The notes under the pieces are model-generated. The model worked only from the letters and a program-made list of their open reading frames with translations. It did no database searches and was not told the DNA's origin. From positions 62,001 to 126,000 of the forward strand of contig JADJTE010000005.1 of NCBI GenBank assembly GCA_016711295.1: a stretch of 64,000 nucleotides of DNA, written 5' to 3'. Positions 48,835-58,316 of this stretch are shown one piece after another. The stretch comes from Sphingobacteriales bacterium. GTDB taxonomy: Bacteria > Bacteroidota > Bacteroidia > Chitinophagales > UBA2359. The stretch's first letter is position 1; every line of letters begins with the position of its first letter. A program made the translations under genes and the position numbers.

Positions 48835-48950
48835 CCTCAAAGAGGGGGAATTTACTGCCCCCCTCAAAGAAGGGGGAATTTATACAAGATATAATTTACT
48901 GATTATCAATAATTTATGGTAAATTATAAAAAGTATTTAATGAATATTGT
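48835..48950. repeat. Family C repeat, right part
   Basis: Continues the unit interrupted by ISAs1: GAGGGGGAATTTA (given twice in slightly different form), ATACAAGATATAATTTACTG and ATTATCAATAATTTATGG, as in the 58.3-59.0 kb units. Confidence 0.65.
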
Positions 48951-49030
48951 CTTTAAAATGCCGTAGGCATATTACAGCAGTAACACCTAATAGACACAAG
49001 CCTGAGCATACCGTAGGCATGAAACTCGTG
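48951..49030. repeat. GCCGTAGGCAT-type intergenic repeat, partial copy 3
   Basis: AAAATGCCGTAGGCAT and CATACCGTAGGCATG about 50 bp apart, with a different spacer from copies 1 and 2. A solo MITE end CTAAATAGTTAC follows at 49066-49077. Confidence 0.5.
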
Positions 49031-49133
49031 TAAGGTAAGTGTATAAAACTTAAAAATCAAACCGTCTAAATAGTTACAACTAATCACTACTTTCGTCATT
49101 TTAAAAAAAATTACAATTTAGTGACTGTTTGGT

Positions 49134-49176
49134 AAATCGCGCAAACCCTTTGCTACAAAGAGTTTGCGCGATTTTT
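49134..49176 (+). terminator. Hairpin with T-run upstream of the giant adhesin gene
   Basis: AAATCGCGCAAAC (49134-49146) pairs with GTTTGCGCGATTT (49162-49174), followed by TT. It has the look of a strong terminator but has no intact gene immediately upstream; it may have served a gene lost to the insertions. Confidence 0.6.
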
Positions 49177-49340
49177 GTTGAGACAGGAAAGTTAGAATGT
49201 CTTTTCGGACATTTTGGCGCAGATTTTGAAACCATATCATATAGCACCTCTACACCAACCTACAAACATTGGGCAATAATTATTATATCAATGATTTTGC
49301 TTTTTTATTTGAGAGGCTGAGCCTAAAACAAACTTAGAAC

Positions 49341-52300
49341 ATGAACCGCCAGCACCACCACCACACCTCTTTTCGTTTAATGCGCACCATAGCTTTTGCT
49401 TTGGGCTTATGGCTGATAGCTTGGGCAATGCCTTTGCAAGCCCAAAATTTGCCTCCCGCCGCCCTCGATACGCTATCGTTCTGCACTCAAGCCATGCAGC
49501 CCGTCACTATTTGCCTCCACGCCGCCGACCCCAACGGCGACGATTTTGGCATTACGGGAGGCTACACTACTTTCAATTGTAGCCTCAATTTTCTGAACGA
49601 CACTTGCGTGCGCTATACGCCCTTGCCCGCTTTTACGGGCACCGACTACGTATACCTGACCCTCTGCGACGACCAAAGCCCCGCGGCTTGTGCCGAAGCA
49701 ATAGCAATAGTAAATGTAGGTTGCGTAGATCCCCAAGCCCATACCGACCAAATAGCCATTGCGCCCACCGCCGTAGTTATCAACGGCAATACGATAAGCA
49801 CTACAACGGGTTATAACGGCGTTATTTTCAATGCCCTCACCAACGACGACCCCGTTTGCGGTAATAGCCTGTCGCTGCCTCTCGTACTCGATGCCCCTGC
49901 GCATGGTTCGGCATCGGTAGTGGGCACATCTTTGGTGTCCTATACGCCACAAGCGGGGTTTAGTGGCTCGGACCAATTTACGTATATCGCCTGCAACGAT
50001 TGCCCCTTGTGCGATACGGCAGTTGTGACTATCAATATATTGCCCGCCAATGGTAGTGCTTGCGACCAAGACATCAATGCCTGTACGCTGCCCTTCACGC
50101 CCCTCGAACTCTGCCCCGAATTTTGCCTACTCGCTCCCGCCCAAATCAATACGCTATCGACAAGTGCCTTACATGGTTCTTTGAACGATGCCGACGAGGG
50201 TTGTATAGTCTATATCCCCGAAGCGGGCTTTACGGGCATTGATATTGTCACAGCCATAGCCTGCGGAGGCGGCATTTGTGATACGACATATACCTTTATC
50301 GCCATAGGCGAAGACTGCGGCACCAACCCGCCCCAAGCCAACGACGATTATGCTGCTACCAATCCCGAAACCGCTTTGCTCGTTTATCCGCTACTGAACG
50401 ACATAGACCCCGAAGGCAGCCCCTTGAACTTAGACAGCTATACCCAACCCGAACATGGCACCTTAGCTCCTGCTGTCAGCGGCGGCTTGCTTTATACGCC
50501 CAATGCCGGATTTTGGGGCAACGATTCGTTTAGTTATACCACCTGCGACCCTACGGGGCTATGCAGCCAAGCTACGGTATATATTCTTGTCAATGCGCCT
50601 TGCTTAGAACAATATGAATATTGTACGCCCAATTTTTTAAGCCCCGTAGAAATGTGCATACAGTTTTGCGACTTGATAGGGCACGAAGACGTAAGTATTG
50701 AACACGCTACTACTACTTTTAATTGCAGTATTCACCTCATCGGCGATACTTGTATCCGCTATACACCTCTACCCGGTTTTGTGGGCACGGATTTAGTAAC
50801 GCTGATAGCTTGCGATGCCGACGGTATTTGCGATACCGTAACTGCTACGGTCATTGTGGGCTGTATGACCCCCGAAGCCTACGACGATGTAGCCCTGACC
50901 GATGGCGCACCTTTATCTATCAATGTACTGGGCAACGATGTGGAATTGTGCAGCAATACCCTAAGTTCAGCCATGCTTATAGCTCCCGCACACGGTACGG
51001 CAAGCGTCCAAGCCAATGGTACGGCGAGCTATACGCCCAACCCTGGATTTTCGGGCATCGATTATATCACTTATTTGGCTTGCAATAACTGCTCGCCGCC
51101 CAAATGCGATACGGCGGTACTCGCCATTACGGTCAATAGTAGTATCATAGTGCCACCCGCACCCAATATTTTAGCCCAACCCGACGTAATACAAACTCGT
51201 TTCGGCACTTCGGTAAGCATACCCGTATTGTCCAATGATATTGGTGCAGATGTCAGCATTGTGTCGTTTAGCATTCCCGAACACGGTGCGGTAGCTACTA
51301 CACCTGCGGGATTGATGCTATATATCCCATCGCCGGGCTATTCGGGTGTCGATTATTTTTTGTATCAAATCTGTAACGACGACGGCGAATGTAGCCAAAC
51401 CTTAGTGGCGGTGACGGTATTGCCCAATGGCAGCCCCGCCCAAGCCCCTATTGCCCACAACGATATAGACAGCACAGGTATTGGCACACCCATAGCCGTA
51501 CACGTATTATATAACGACAACGACCCCGAAAATGGCAATCTACTTTTAGCGTCTGTTACTACACCCACACAAGGAACAGCCGCTATTGGTTCGGGCGGAG
51601 TTATCAACTATACACCTCCCGTAGGGTTTAGCGGCATCGCTACATTCGATTATACCGTATGCGACCAGCAAAGGTTGTGTGCCGACGCTACGGTAGCAAT
51701 AGCCGTAGGCGTGGTATATGATAACCAATTTCCAATAGCCCAGAACGATACGCGCAGCGTTGCCATCGGTACGCCCGCCACGGTTTGGATATTGAACAAC
51801 GACAGCGACCCCGAAGGCGACCCTTTGACCGTGACGCTCACTTCTGTTCCTGCACACGGCACAGCGGCTTTCGACGCTGCTACGGGAGCTGCTACATATA
51901 CGCCCAATGCCACTTTTGAAGGATTAGATTATTTTACCTATATGATTTGCGATGCGGCTAATCCGCCACTCTGCGACACGGCTTATGTGACGCTGACGGT
52001 GGGTAATGGCAATTTGCCTCCCGCCGCCCAAAACGATGTGGCTACTACTTATATCAATACGCCATTAAATGTAGCTGTACTAAACAACGACGACGACCTA
52101 AACAGCCCCGATAGCGACTTAATACTCAGTATCACCAGCCCGCCTGCTAATGGTACGGCGGTGGTGGTAGGACAACAAATAAGCTATACGCCCAATACCG
52201 ATTTTTTGGGTAGCGACCAATTTACCTATCAAGTTTGCGACCCCGAAGGCGAGTGCGACCAAGCAAGTGTAAGCATCAGCGTTGTGCCCGATTTAGTCCT

Positions 52301-54278
52301 GCCCAATGCGCAGCCCGATATAGCCAATACCTCACCCAATACGGCGGTGGTCATTGCTGTAATGAACAACGATAGTGGCGACCAAATAATGATAAGCAAT
52401 ACCACCAATCCTGCCAACGGCACGGTGACTATTACCGACGAGGGCACTATTATTTATGTACCCAATGCAGATTTTGCGGGTACCGATGTATTTGAATATC
52501 AAATCTGTAATCCCTTGGGCGAATGTGACCAAGCCCCCGTGAGTGTCACTATAACCAATATTAACCAAGCACCCGTAGCCGTCAATGATGTATATAGCGT
52601 AGCTATCAATACATCGCTGCAAATGAACGTTGCTAACAACGACAGCGACCCCGAAGGCGAGGCATTGAGCGTTACATCGGTAGAACAACCCACCAACGGC
52701 ACAAGTTTTACCACCGATTGGGGCATATCGGTCGTTTATTTGCCTAATCCCGGTTTTGAAGGTGTCGATACATTTAGCTATACCGTATGCGACCCACAAG
52801 GATTGTGCGATATAGCTATGGTTGCCATTACCGTAGGCGCGGGCAATACAAACCACGCGCCCATAGCCCTGCCCGATTATGATATTACCGCCCCCAGCAC
52901 CCCCGTCAGCATTGATGTAAGCAATAACGACTCTGACCAAGACGGCGACGCGCTATCAATAGGCAATATTACTACGCCCAGCAATGGCACGGCAATTATA
53001 AATGGCAGCGATATTACCTATACACCCAATAGCGGGTTTAGCGGCACCGACTTTTTTATTTATACCGTATGCGATAATGGCATCCCGAGCCTATGCGATA
53101 CCGCTTTTGTGCAAATAACCATCACCACAGGAGCAGATACGGCAGATATAGCCGTCATCACGCCCGAAGACCAAGACATTAACATCTGTATTGACCAATA
53201 TATAGCTGATTTGGGCTTTGATATAGATAGCATTGCCTTTGTCGCATTGCCCCAAAATGGTTCGCCCTATTATGTGAGCGACGATGATTGTATTGCTTAC
53301 TCGCCCAATGCCAATTTTGTAGGCAGCGACCAAATGAGCGTTTCAGTTTGTGGCGAAGCGGGCAATTGCACTACGGTTAATATCGCTATTGTAGTAAGCC
53401 CCGAAAATGATATTCCGCAAGCACAAGACGACAACGCCGAAACCCCTATCGGACAAGCCATTACTATTGACGTACTGACCAACGATATAGAATTGGACGG
53501 CGAGACCTTGACGGTAATACAAGTAGGCACACCCGCCAATGGCACCGTATCTATCAACCCCGACGGGACAGTCACTTATATACCCAATCCCGATTTTGTG
53601 GGCATTGACACCTTCTCTTATACCGCAAGCGACCCAACAAGCGCGAATAGTACTGCTACTGTAACCGTAACGGTATCGGATACACCTATTTTTTCCGACT
53701 TAGCAGCACAAGACGATACAGCAAGCACAAATTCTGGCACAGTTATTGATATTAATGTGTTAGAAAATGATACTTACGATACCGATGCTACTGTCGTAAT
53801 TGGCATAGCCCAAGACGCGCAAAATGGTACGACAAATGTGACATGGAGCAATGGCACGATTAACTATACACCCAATACCGATTTTGTAGGCATCGATTCG
53901 TTGAGCTATACACCTTGCCAAGGTGGTATTTGCGATACAGCTTGGGTAGTTATTCATATATACGAAAATAGCGACACCGTCATTACTAATTGTGCGCCAA
54001 AATTTGCCGATGGATTTTCGCCTAATGGCGACGGGCCCAACGACATCTGGCTGATAGCCGATATGACCTGCGGCGACCAAGCTATACTAAGCATTTTTAA
54101 CCGCTGGGGCGACATCGTTTATCGCACCGAACACTATGACAATGCCGCTGCTTGGAACGGCAACCTGAACAACCAAACTGACCCCGTGCCTGATGGTACG
54201 TATTTTTATAGCTTGCAAATAAATATACCCGACACCGAAGCCAAAGCATTTTCGGGATATATAGAATTAAAACGATAA
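49341..54278 (+). CDS. Giant secreted adhesin-like protein with ~16 Ig/cadherin-like repeats and T9SS type B domain
   Basis: 1645 residues. A signal peptide (MRTIAFALGLWLIAWAMP... ending LQAQ) is preceded by a His-rich start, so translation may begin at Met14. Sixteen repeats of ~80-100 residues each end in a motif of the form PNPGFSGIDYITYLACN, and many carry NDSDPEGD-like Asp runs suggesting calcium binding. The C-terminus is a gliding-motility-type (CHU_C/type B) sorting domain: FSPNGDGPNDIWLIADM, IFNRWGDIVYRTEHYDN, DGTYFYSLQI, GYIELKR. It is probably exported by T9SS and displayed or released at the cell surface; an adhesive role is inferred. A repeat array and terminator-like hairpin follow. 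Confidence 0.9.
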   Translation: MNRQHHHHTSFRLMRTIAFALGLWLIAWAMPLQAQNLPPAALDTLSFCTQAMQPVTICLHAADPNGDDFGITGGYTTFNCSLNFLNDTCVRYTPLPAFTGTDYVYLTLCDDQSPAACAEAIAIVNVGCVDPQAHTDQIAIAPTAVVINGNTISTTTGYNGVIFNALTNDDPVCGNSLSLPLVLDAPAHGSASVVGTSLVSYTPQAGFSGSDQFTYIACNDCPLCDTAVVTINILPANGSACDQDINACTLPFTPLELCPEFCLLAPAQINTLSTSALHGSLNDADEGCIVYIPEAGFTGIDIVTAIACGGGICDTTYTFIAIGEDCGTNPPQANDDYAATNPETALLVYPLLNDIDPEGSPLNLDSYTQPEHGTLAPAVSGGLLYTPNAGFWGNDSFSYTTCDPTGLCSQATVYILVNAPCLEQYEYCTPNFLSPVEMCIQFCDLIGHEDVSIEHATTTFNCSIHLIGDTCIRYTPLPGFVGTDLVTLIACDADGICDTVTATVIVGCMTPEAYDDVALTDGAPLSINVLGNDVELCSNTLSSAMLIAPAHGTASVQANGTASYTPNPGFSGIDYITYLACNNCSPPKCDTAVLAITVNSSIIVPPAPNILAQPDVIQTRFGTSVSIPVLSNDIGADVSIVSFSIPEHGAVATTPAGLMLYIPSPGYSGVDYFLYQICNDDGECSQTLVAVTVLPNGSPAQAPIAHNDIDSTGIGTPIAVHVLYNDNDPENGNLLLASVTTPTQGTAAIGSGGVINYTPPVGFSGIATFDYTVCDQQRLCADATVAIAVGVVYDNQFPIAQNDTRSVAIGTPATVWILNNDSDPEGDPLTVTLTSVPAHGTAAFDAATGAATYTPNATFEGLDYFTYMICDAANPPLCDTAYVTLTVGNGNLPPAAQNDVATTYINTPLNVAVLNNDDDLNSPDSDLILSITSPPANGTAVVVGQQISYTPNTDFLGSDQFTYQVCDPEGECDQASVSISVVPDLVLPNAQPDIANTSPNTAVVIAVMNNDSGDQIMISNTTNPANGTVTITDEGTIIYVPNADFAGTDVFEYQICNPLGECDQAPVSVTITNINQAPVAVNDVYSVAINTSLQMNVANNDSDPEGEALSVTSVEQPTNGTSFTTDWGISVVYLPNPGFEGVDTFSYTVCDPQGLCDIAMVAITVGAGNTNHAPIALPDYDITAPSTPVSIDVSNNDSDQDGDALSIGNITTPSNGTAIINGSDITYTPNSGFSGTDFFIYTVCDNGIPSLCDTAFVQITITTGADTADIAVITPEDQDINICIDQYIADLGFDIDSIAFVALPQNGSPYYVSDDDCIAYSPNANFVGSDQMSVSVCGEAGNCTTVNIAIVVSPENDIPQAQDDNAETPIGQAITIDVLTNDIELDGETLTVIQVGTPANGTVSINPDGTVTYIPNPDFVGIDTFSYTASDPTSANSTATVTVTVSDTPIFSDLAAQDDTASTNSGTVIDINVLENDTYDTDATVVIGIAQDAQNGTTNVTWSNGTINYTPNTDFVGIDSLSYTPCQGGICDTAWVVIHIYENSDTVITNCAPKFADGFSPNGDGPNDIWLIADMTCGDQAILSIFNRWGDIVYRTEHYDNAAAWNGNLNNQTDPVPDGTYFYSLQINIPDTEAKAFSGYIELKR

Positions 54279-54334
54279 TGCCCGTTTGTTATCATAGCCT
54301 TATTTCTACTATGGCATAGATAACCCTAATAAAA

Positions 54335-54832
54335 AGTGGTGCTTTTTTTTCATAATTTGTTTTAGTACGGAAATCCCCTTCGCGTATCTCCATATCGGAG
54401 GGGATACTTCCAACTAAGAAACCGCCCGCCCGCCTTGCCGCCTTTTGCCCGCATTAAGCAACAACAAGGCAAGCAATTTTTTTCTTTGAAAGTGGTGCTT
54501 TTTTTCATAATTTGTTTTAGTACGGAAATCCCCTTCGCGTATCTCCATATCGGAGGGGATACTTCCAACTAAGAAACCGCCCGCCCGCCTTGCCGCCTTT
54601 TGCCCGCATTAAGCAACAACAAGGCAAGCAATTTTTTTCTTTGAGAGTGGTGCTTTTTTTTTCATAATTTGTTTTAGTACGGAAATCCCCTTCGCGTATC
54701 TCCATATCGGAGGGGATATTTCCAACTAAGAAACCGCCCGCGCGCCTTGCCGCCTTTTGCCCGCATTAAGCAACAACAAGGCAAGCAATTTTTTTCTTTG
54801 AGAGTGGTGCTTTTTTTTTCATAATTTGTTTG
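54335..54832. repeat. 156-bp tandem repeat, three full units and a partial fourth
   Basis: Units start at 54335, 54491, 54646 and 54803 (periods 156, 155, 157) and are nearly identical. Each has a T-run, a stem ATCCCCT/AGGGGAT around CATATCGG, a G/C-rich block CCGCCCGCCCGCCTTGCCGC and an A/C-rich CATTAAGCAACAACAAGGC. The period is not constant modulo 3 and no convincing protein is encoded. Confidence 0.9.
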
Positions 54833-54846
54833 TTTTTAAGGTGAAG

Positions 54847-54877
54847 ACCCTCTCATTCATGGGAGGGTATTTTTTTT
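54847..54877 (+). terminator. Terminator between the repeat array and the glycosyltransferase gene
   Basis: ACCCTC (54847-54852) pairs with GAGGGT (54863-54868), followed by a run of eight T. It points away from the adhesin gene and could end its transcript after the repeat array. Confidence 0.5.
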
Positions 54878-56648
54878 AGGGTTGGGTTGGGTGGTATGGT
54901 TGCCGAAAAGCCACTATTACTTCTTCGTTTTGGTATACAATTTGGTAATTGCTTGGAATTGCCAAGGGTTTGCTGCTGCGAGCTTCGCGCTGGCTGATAA
55001 TACAGCTATATGCCATCGAATCGGGGATATATGGGGCATAATTGGCACTCTGGGGGGTAGCACTCTGGGCTGCAATAGGTCGGTTTGCCAAGCGGTAATA
55101 ATATTCTACTGCGGGCTGATAATAGTCAAAATCGGTATAGTATTGGGCAATATCGGCATCGAGCATCAATTGGGCTACGGCACGGCAATCGCGGTCGCGT
55201 TGGTAGCTCCAATTGACAAAATCGTGTTGGAGGCATACATACGTATTGCCCGCCATTATCACTGCCGACAACAAGCCAACTATTTTATAGCGGTGTCGTT
55301 TATACCACTCGGCGGGCACAAAGGTTTGGGCAAAAGCCAAGACAATTGCCACCATAAAGGTCATATAAATTGCCAAAAAAGTCCATATTCGTTCTGGCAC
55401 CCACACGCGCTGCACCAACCAAACCCAAAGCGGCAAACTCAAAAATGCTAAGGTATAAATCCCGACCATGCGTTGCGGGGCTTGGGGCAGGGCGCGGATA
55501 GCTGCTACACTTAGGAGCAACAAGACAATGACAAGCGGATAATATAGCACCGTACCCGTCAAAAAATACCACACTAAAGACAAATATTTACCCGTTTGGG
55601 GCAGTAGTTCAGTGTATGGCAGGGCAGCACTCGCCACTGATGCGCCCAAGGACAAGCCCGTACCCAAGAGCATGGGTAGGTATAGCAGCGTTGCCCAAGC
55701 AGCACCTATCAAGAGCGTAAGGGCATTGAAGGGCAAGCAGGCATTGCCGCGCTTCCCGACAGACGACCAACAATAGGCTACGCCAAAGGGCAGCAAGCAG
55801 TAAATAAAGGTGGGCATACTATACATACCCAAACCGATAAAAAACGCATTGACAAACTGCCAACTCAACGAGGGCGAGGCAGTAGGGCGCGAATCGCTTT
55901 GGGCTAACAGCGTGTTTGCCCATAACAATTGTGCAAATAGCAGCGCGAACATATATCCGCGTGCATACAACATATAAAATGTAACGGGGCAGCAGAAAGC
56001 AAAAAAAACGGTGCTTACAACGGCAATCTCGACCGAGAAAAGGCGGCGTACTAAGGCGAATTGCAGTGATACGGCAGCCATACCCGCCAGCACGACGGGC
56101 AAGCGCAAATTGCTTGCCATATCGAAGGGCAGATATTGGAATAGGCGTTGTAAAAGGCTTAGTAGCGGGTGGTTGTTATAGGCGGCAAGCGATAGCGGCA
56201 AAGGACTGGCGATAAAATAGTTATAACTCCAAGCCTCGTCGTACTGAATAGGGAATTGGAGGAAATATGCCGTTTTAATCCACAACAAAACAATACTTAC
56301 TGCCAATACATATTTCAGCGGCGGCGGTATGAACCGAAAGCTATACAGCCACCATTGCCCCAGCCGCTCAAAATCGGTGCTTAGGTGCTTAATGGTTGCG
56401 CTGTAACGCGGCAGCTGCCAAGCTATCCAAGTCGCGCCTATTGCATAGGCTATTGCTAATACGGGCAATATCCCGCGCAGCAGCCCAAATTTTTGAGGGC
56501 TAAAAAAACGGTCGCGCAGCAATGGCAGCAAATAAGGTTTGCCGCTTTGCTGTACGGCATATTGCAGCCAATTGTCATAAGGGATTAGCCATATAGCCGC
56601 CGCGCCCGATAGCCCTGCTATTGCTGTGGCTATTAACAAACAGCGCAT
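54876..56648 (-). CDS. Membrane glycosyltransferase (GT39/ArnT-like)
   Basis: 590 residues from ATG 56648 (a TTG at 56669 would add seven). About eleven membrane helices. The first long periplasmic loop has the acidic signature PIQYDEAWSYNYF, followed by AYNNHPLLSLLQRLF and YARGYMFALLFAQLL, as in GT39-like lipid-phosphate-sugar transferases. It probably moves a sugar from a polyprenyl phosphate to protein or lipid on the periplasmic side. Neither the sugar nor the acceptor can be inferred, and no glycan cluster surrounds it. Confidence 0.75.
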   Translation of the reverse strand: MRCLLIATAIAGLSGAAAIWLIPYDNWLQYAVQQSGKPYLLPLLRDRFFSPQKFGLLRGILPVLAIAYAIGATWIAWQLPRYSATIKHLSTDFERLGQWWLYSFRFIPPPLKYVLAVSIVLLWIKTAYFLQFPIQYDEAWSYNYFIASPLPLSLAAYNNHPLLSLLQRLFQYLPFDMASNLRLPVVLAGMAAVSLQFALVRRLFSVEIAVVSTVFFAFCCPVTFYMLYARGYMFALLFAQLLWANTLLAQSDSRPTASPSLSWQFVNAFFIGLGMYSMPTFIYCLLPFGVAYCWSSVGKRGNACLPFNALTLLIGAAWATLLYLPMLLGTGLSLGASVASAALPYTELLPQTGKYLSLVWYFLTGTVLYYPLVIVLLLLSVAAIRALPQAPQRMVGIYTLAFLSLPLWVWLVQRVWVPERIWTFLAIYMTFMVAIVLAFAQTFVPAEWYKRHRYKIVGLLSAVIMAGNTYVCLQHDFVNWSYQRDRDCRAVAQLMLDADIAQYYTDFDYYQPAVEYYYRLANRPIAAQSATPQSANYAPYIPDSMAYSCIISQREARSSKPLAIPSNYQIVYQNEEVIVAFRQPYHPTQP

Positions 56649-56705
56649 TATTCCGTATAAGCGTGTCAAAACCGATGCTTGCGTTTTTTGATGCCTATTA
56701 TGCCA

Positions 56706-58109
56706 TTATATATGTATTGCTCTGTTGCCCGTGGCAGCGAGGCAGGCTTCTCGGAAAGCTTCGGTAAAAGTAGGGTGAGCGTGGCTCATACGCGCTATAT
56801 CCTCGGCAGACGCGCGGTATTCCAAGGCTACTACGGCTTCGGCTATTAGGTCGGCTATTCGGGGTCCTATCATGTGTGCGCCCAAAATTTCGTCGGTATT
56901 GGCATCGGTCAATACCTTGACAAAACCGTCGGTGTCCATGCTCGCGCGTGCCCTGCCGCTGGCTTTAAACGGAAATTTGCCGCTTTTATATGCCCTGCCT
57001 TGTTGTTTTAACTCTTCCTCGGTATAGCCAACGCCTGCCACTTCGGGCCAGGTATAAACCACGCCCGGTATAAGGTGGTAGTGGATATGTGGGTGTTGCC
57101 CCGCTATGGTTTCGGCTACGAACACGCCTTCTTCCTCGGCTTTGTGTGCCAACATCGCGCCTTGTATTACGTCTCCAATGGCATATATGCCCTTGACCGT
57201 TGTTTCTAAATGTTCATCGGTAACAATTTGCCCTTTGGCGTTGGTAGCTATGCCTATGTTTTCCAAGCCCAAGCCTTCGGTATAGGGGCGGCGACCTATT
57301 GCCACCAAGCAATAATCGGTTTCAAAAGTTTGGGTATCATCACTTTTGGCGGCTTTGGCACTGATGCGCACGCGGTCGCCCAAGTTCTCGACTGCCGTAA
57401 CGCCATAGCCCAGCGCGAATTTCATGCCCAATTTGCGCAGCGATTTTTGCAATTCCTTGCCCAATTCGCCGTCCATCGTAGCTATCAAACTGGGCATATA
57501 TTCTATCATCGTCACTTCTGTGCCCAAACGCGCATAGACCGACCCCAATTCGCAGCCTATGACACCGCCGCCTATGACGACCATCGTGCGCGGCACTTCG
57601 GGCAGAGATAGGGCTTCGGTCGAGGTAATGACGCGCTGCTTGTCTAATGGTATAAAGGGCAGGGTTGTGGGTTTCGAGCCTGTGGCAATAATCGTTTTGT
57701 CGGTTTGTATCGTATCTGTGCTGCCGTCTGTTTTTTTGAGGCTGATGGTATGCGCATCGACAAAAGAGGCATGACCGTGATATACGTCAATATTGTTTTT
57801 TTTCATCAAAAAGCGCACGCCGTCGGCATTTTCTTTCACCACATTCGATTTGCGCCCTACCATCTGCGCCCAATTGACAGATAAACCAGTCAAATCGATG
57901 CCGTGAGCAGAAAAATGATGCTTGGCATTGTGGTAATGCTCGGTCGAGTCGAGCAGTGCTTTGGATGGAATACAGCCTACATTGAGGCAGGTGCCGCCCA
58001 ATGTATCGTAGCGTTCTATAATTGCTACTTTAAAGCCCAACTGTGCGCAGCGGATAGCCGCCACATATCCGCCAGGTCCAGCACCGATAACGGTAATATC
58101 GTATTTCAT
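56706..58109 (-). CDS. lpd: Dihydrolipoyl dehydrogenase
   Basis: 467 residues. FAD-binding ITVIGAGPGGYVAAIRCAQL, redox disulfide in GGTCLNVGCIPSKALL, NAD-binding VIGGGVIGCELGSVYARLG, and the catalytic His-Glu pair in HAHPTFTEAFREA. It is the E3 subunit of 2-oxoacid dehydrogenase complexes and re-oxidises lipoamide. The frame is open upstream to 58283, but ATG 58109 (MKYDITVIG) is the natural start and a promoter-like box lies between. The E1/E2 genes are not in the window. Confidence 0.96.
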   Translation of the reverse strand: MKYDITVIGAGPGGYVAAIRCAQLGFKVAIIERYDTLGGTCLNVGCIPSKALLDSTEHYHNAKHHFSAHGIDLTGLSVNWAQMVGRKSNVVKENADGVRFLMKKNNIDVYHGHASFVDAHTISLKKTDGSTDTIQTDKTIIATGSKPTTLPFIPLDKQRVITSTEALSLPEVPRTMVVIGGGVIGCELGSVYARLGTEVTMIEYMPSLIATMDGELGKELQKSLRKLGMKFALGYGVTAVENLGDRVRISAKAAKSDDTQTFETDYCLVAIGRRPYTEGLGLENIGIATNAKGQIVTDEHLETTVKGIYAIGDVIQGAMLAHKAEEEGVFVAETIAGQHPHIHYHLIPGVVYTWPEVAGVGYTEEELKQQGRAYKSGKFPFKASGRARASMDTDGFVKVLTDANTDEILGAHMIGPRIADLIAEAVVALEYRASAEDIARMSHAHPTFTEAFREACLAATGNRAIHI

Positions 58110-58229
58110 GATTGAGGATAAAAAAAGAATTGGTAATACCTTGCTAAGAAACACCCGCCACAGCCAATTTGTTTTTTGGGTTGCTATCCTTTTGCCAGCT
58201 AAAATTGGCAGGTTGCTTGTTTTGGGGCA

Positions 58230-58237
58230 CAAAGATA
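58230..58237 (-). promoter_or_regulatory. Putative -7 element of lpd
   Basis: The reverse strand reads TATCTTTG, 121 nt upstream of the lpd ATG, within the spurious upstream extension of the frame. Confidence 0.45.
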
Positions 58238-58316
58238 GGTGTTTTTTAGCTACATGCCACATGTCGGCACATATAGTTCGCAATGCTACGAACTGCTGTC
58301 GATTTAATTTTATGTG

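Noticed and set aside
49129..49320. 63-codon forward frame upstream of the adhesin gene
   Set aside because: Its first third is a terminator-like hairpin; there is no homology and no promoter.
49473..50069. 198-codon reverse frame, and several others inside the giant adhesin
   Set aside because: They are shadows of a strongly biased, repetitive coding sequence; composition is rich in Ile/Val/Gly strings without domains.
54362..54705. Two similar 62-68 codon reverse frames
   Set aside because: They arise from the 156-bp tandem repeat; the frame is not kept across units because periods are 155-157 bp.
58110..58283. N-terminal extension of lpd by 58 residues
   Set aside because: The family starts at MKYDITVIGAG; the extension overlaps a promoter-like TATCTTTG box.
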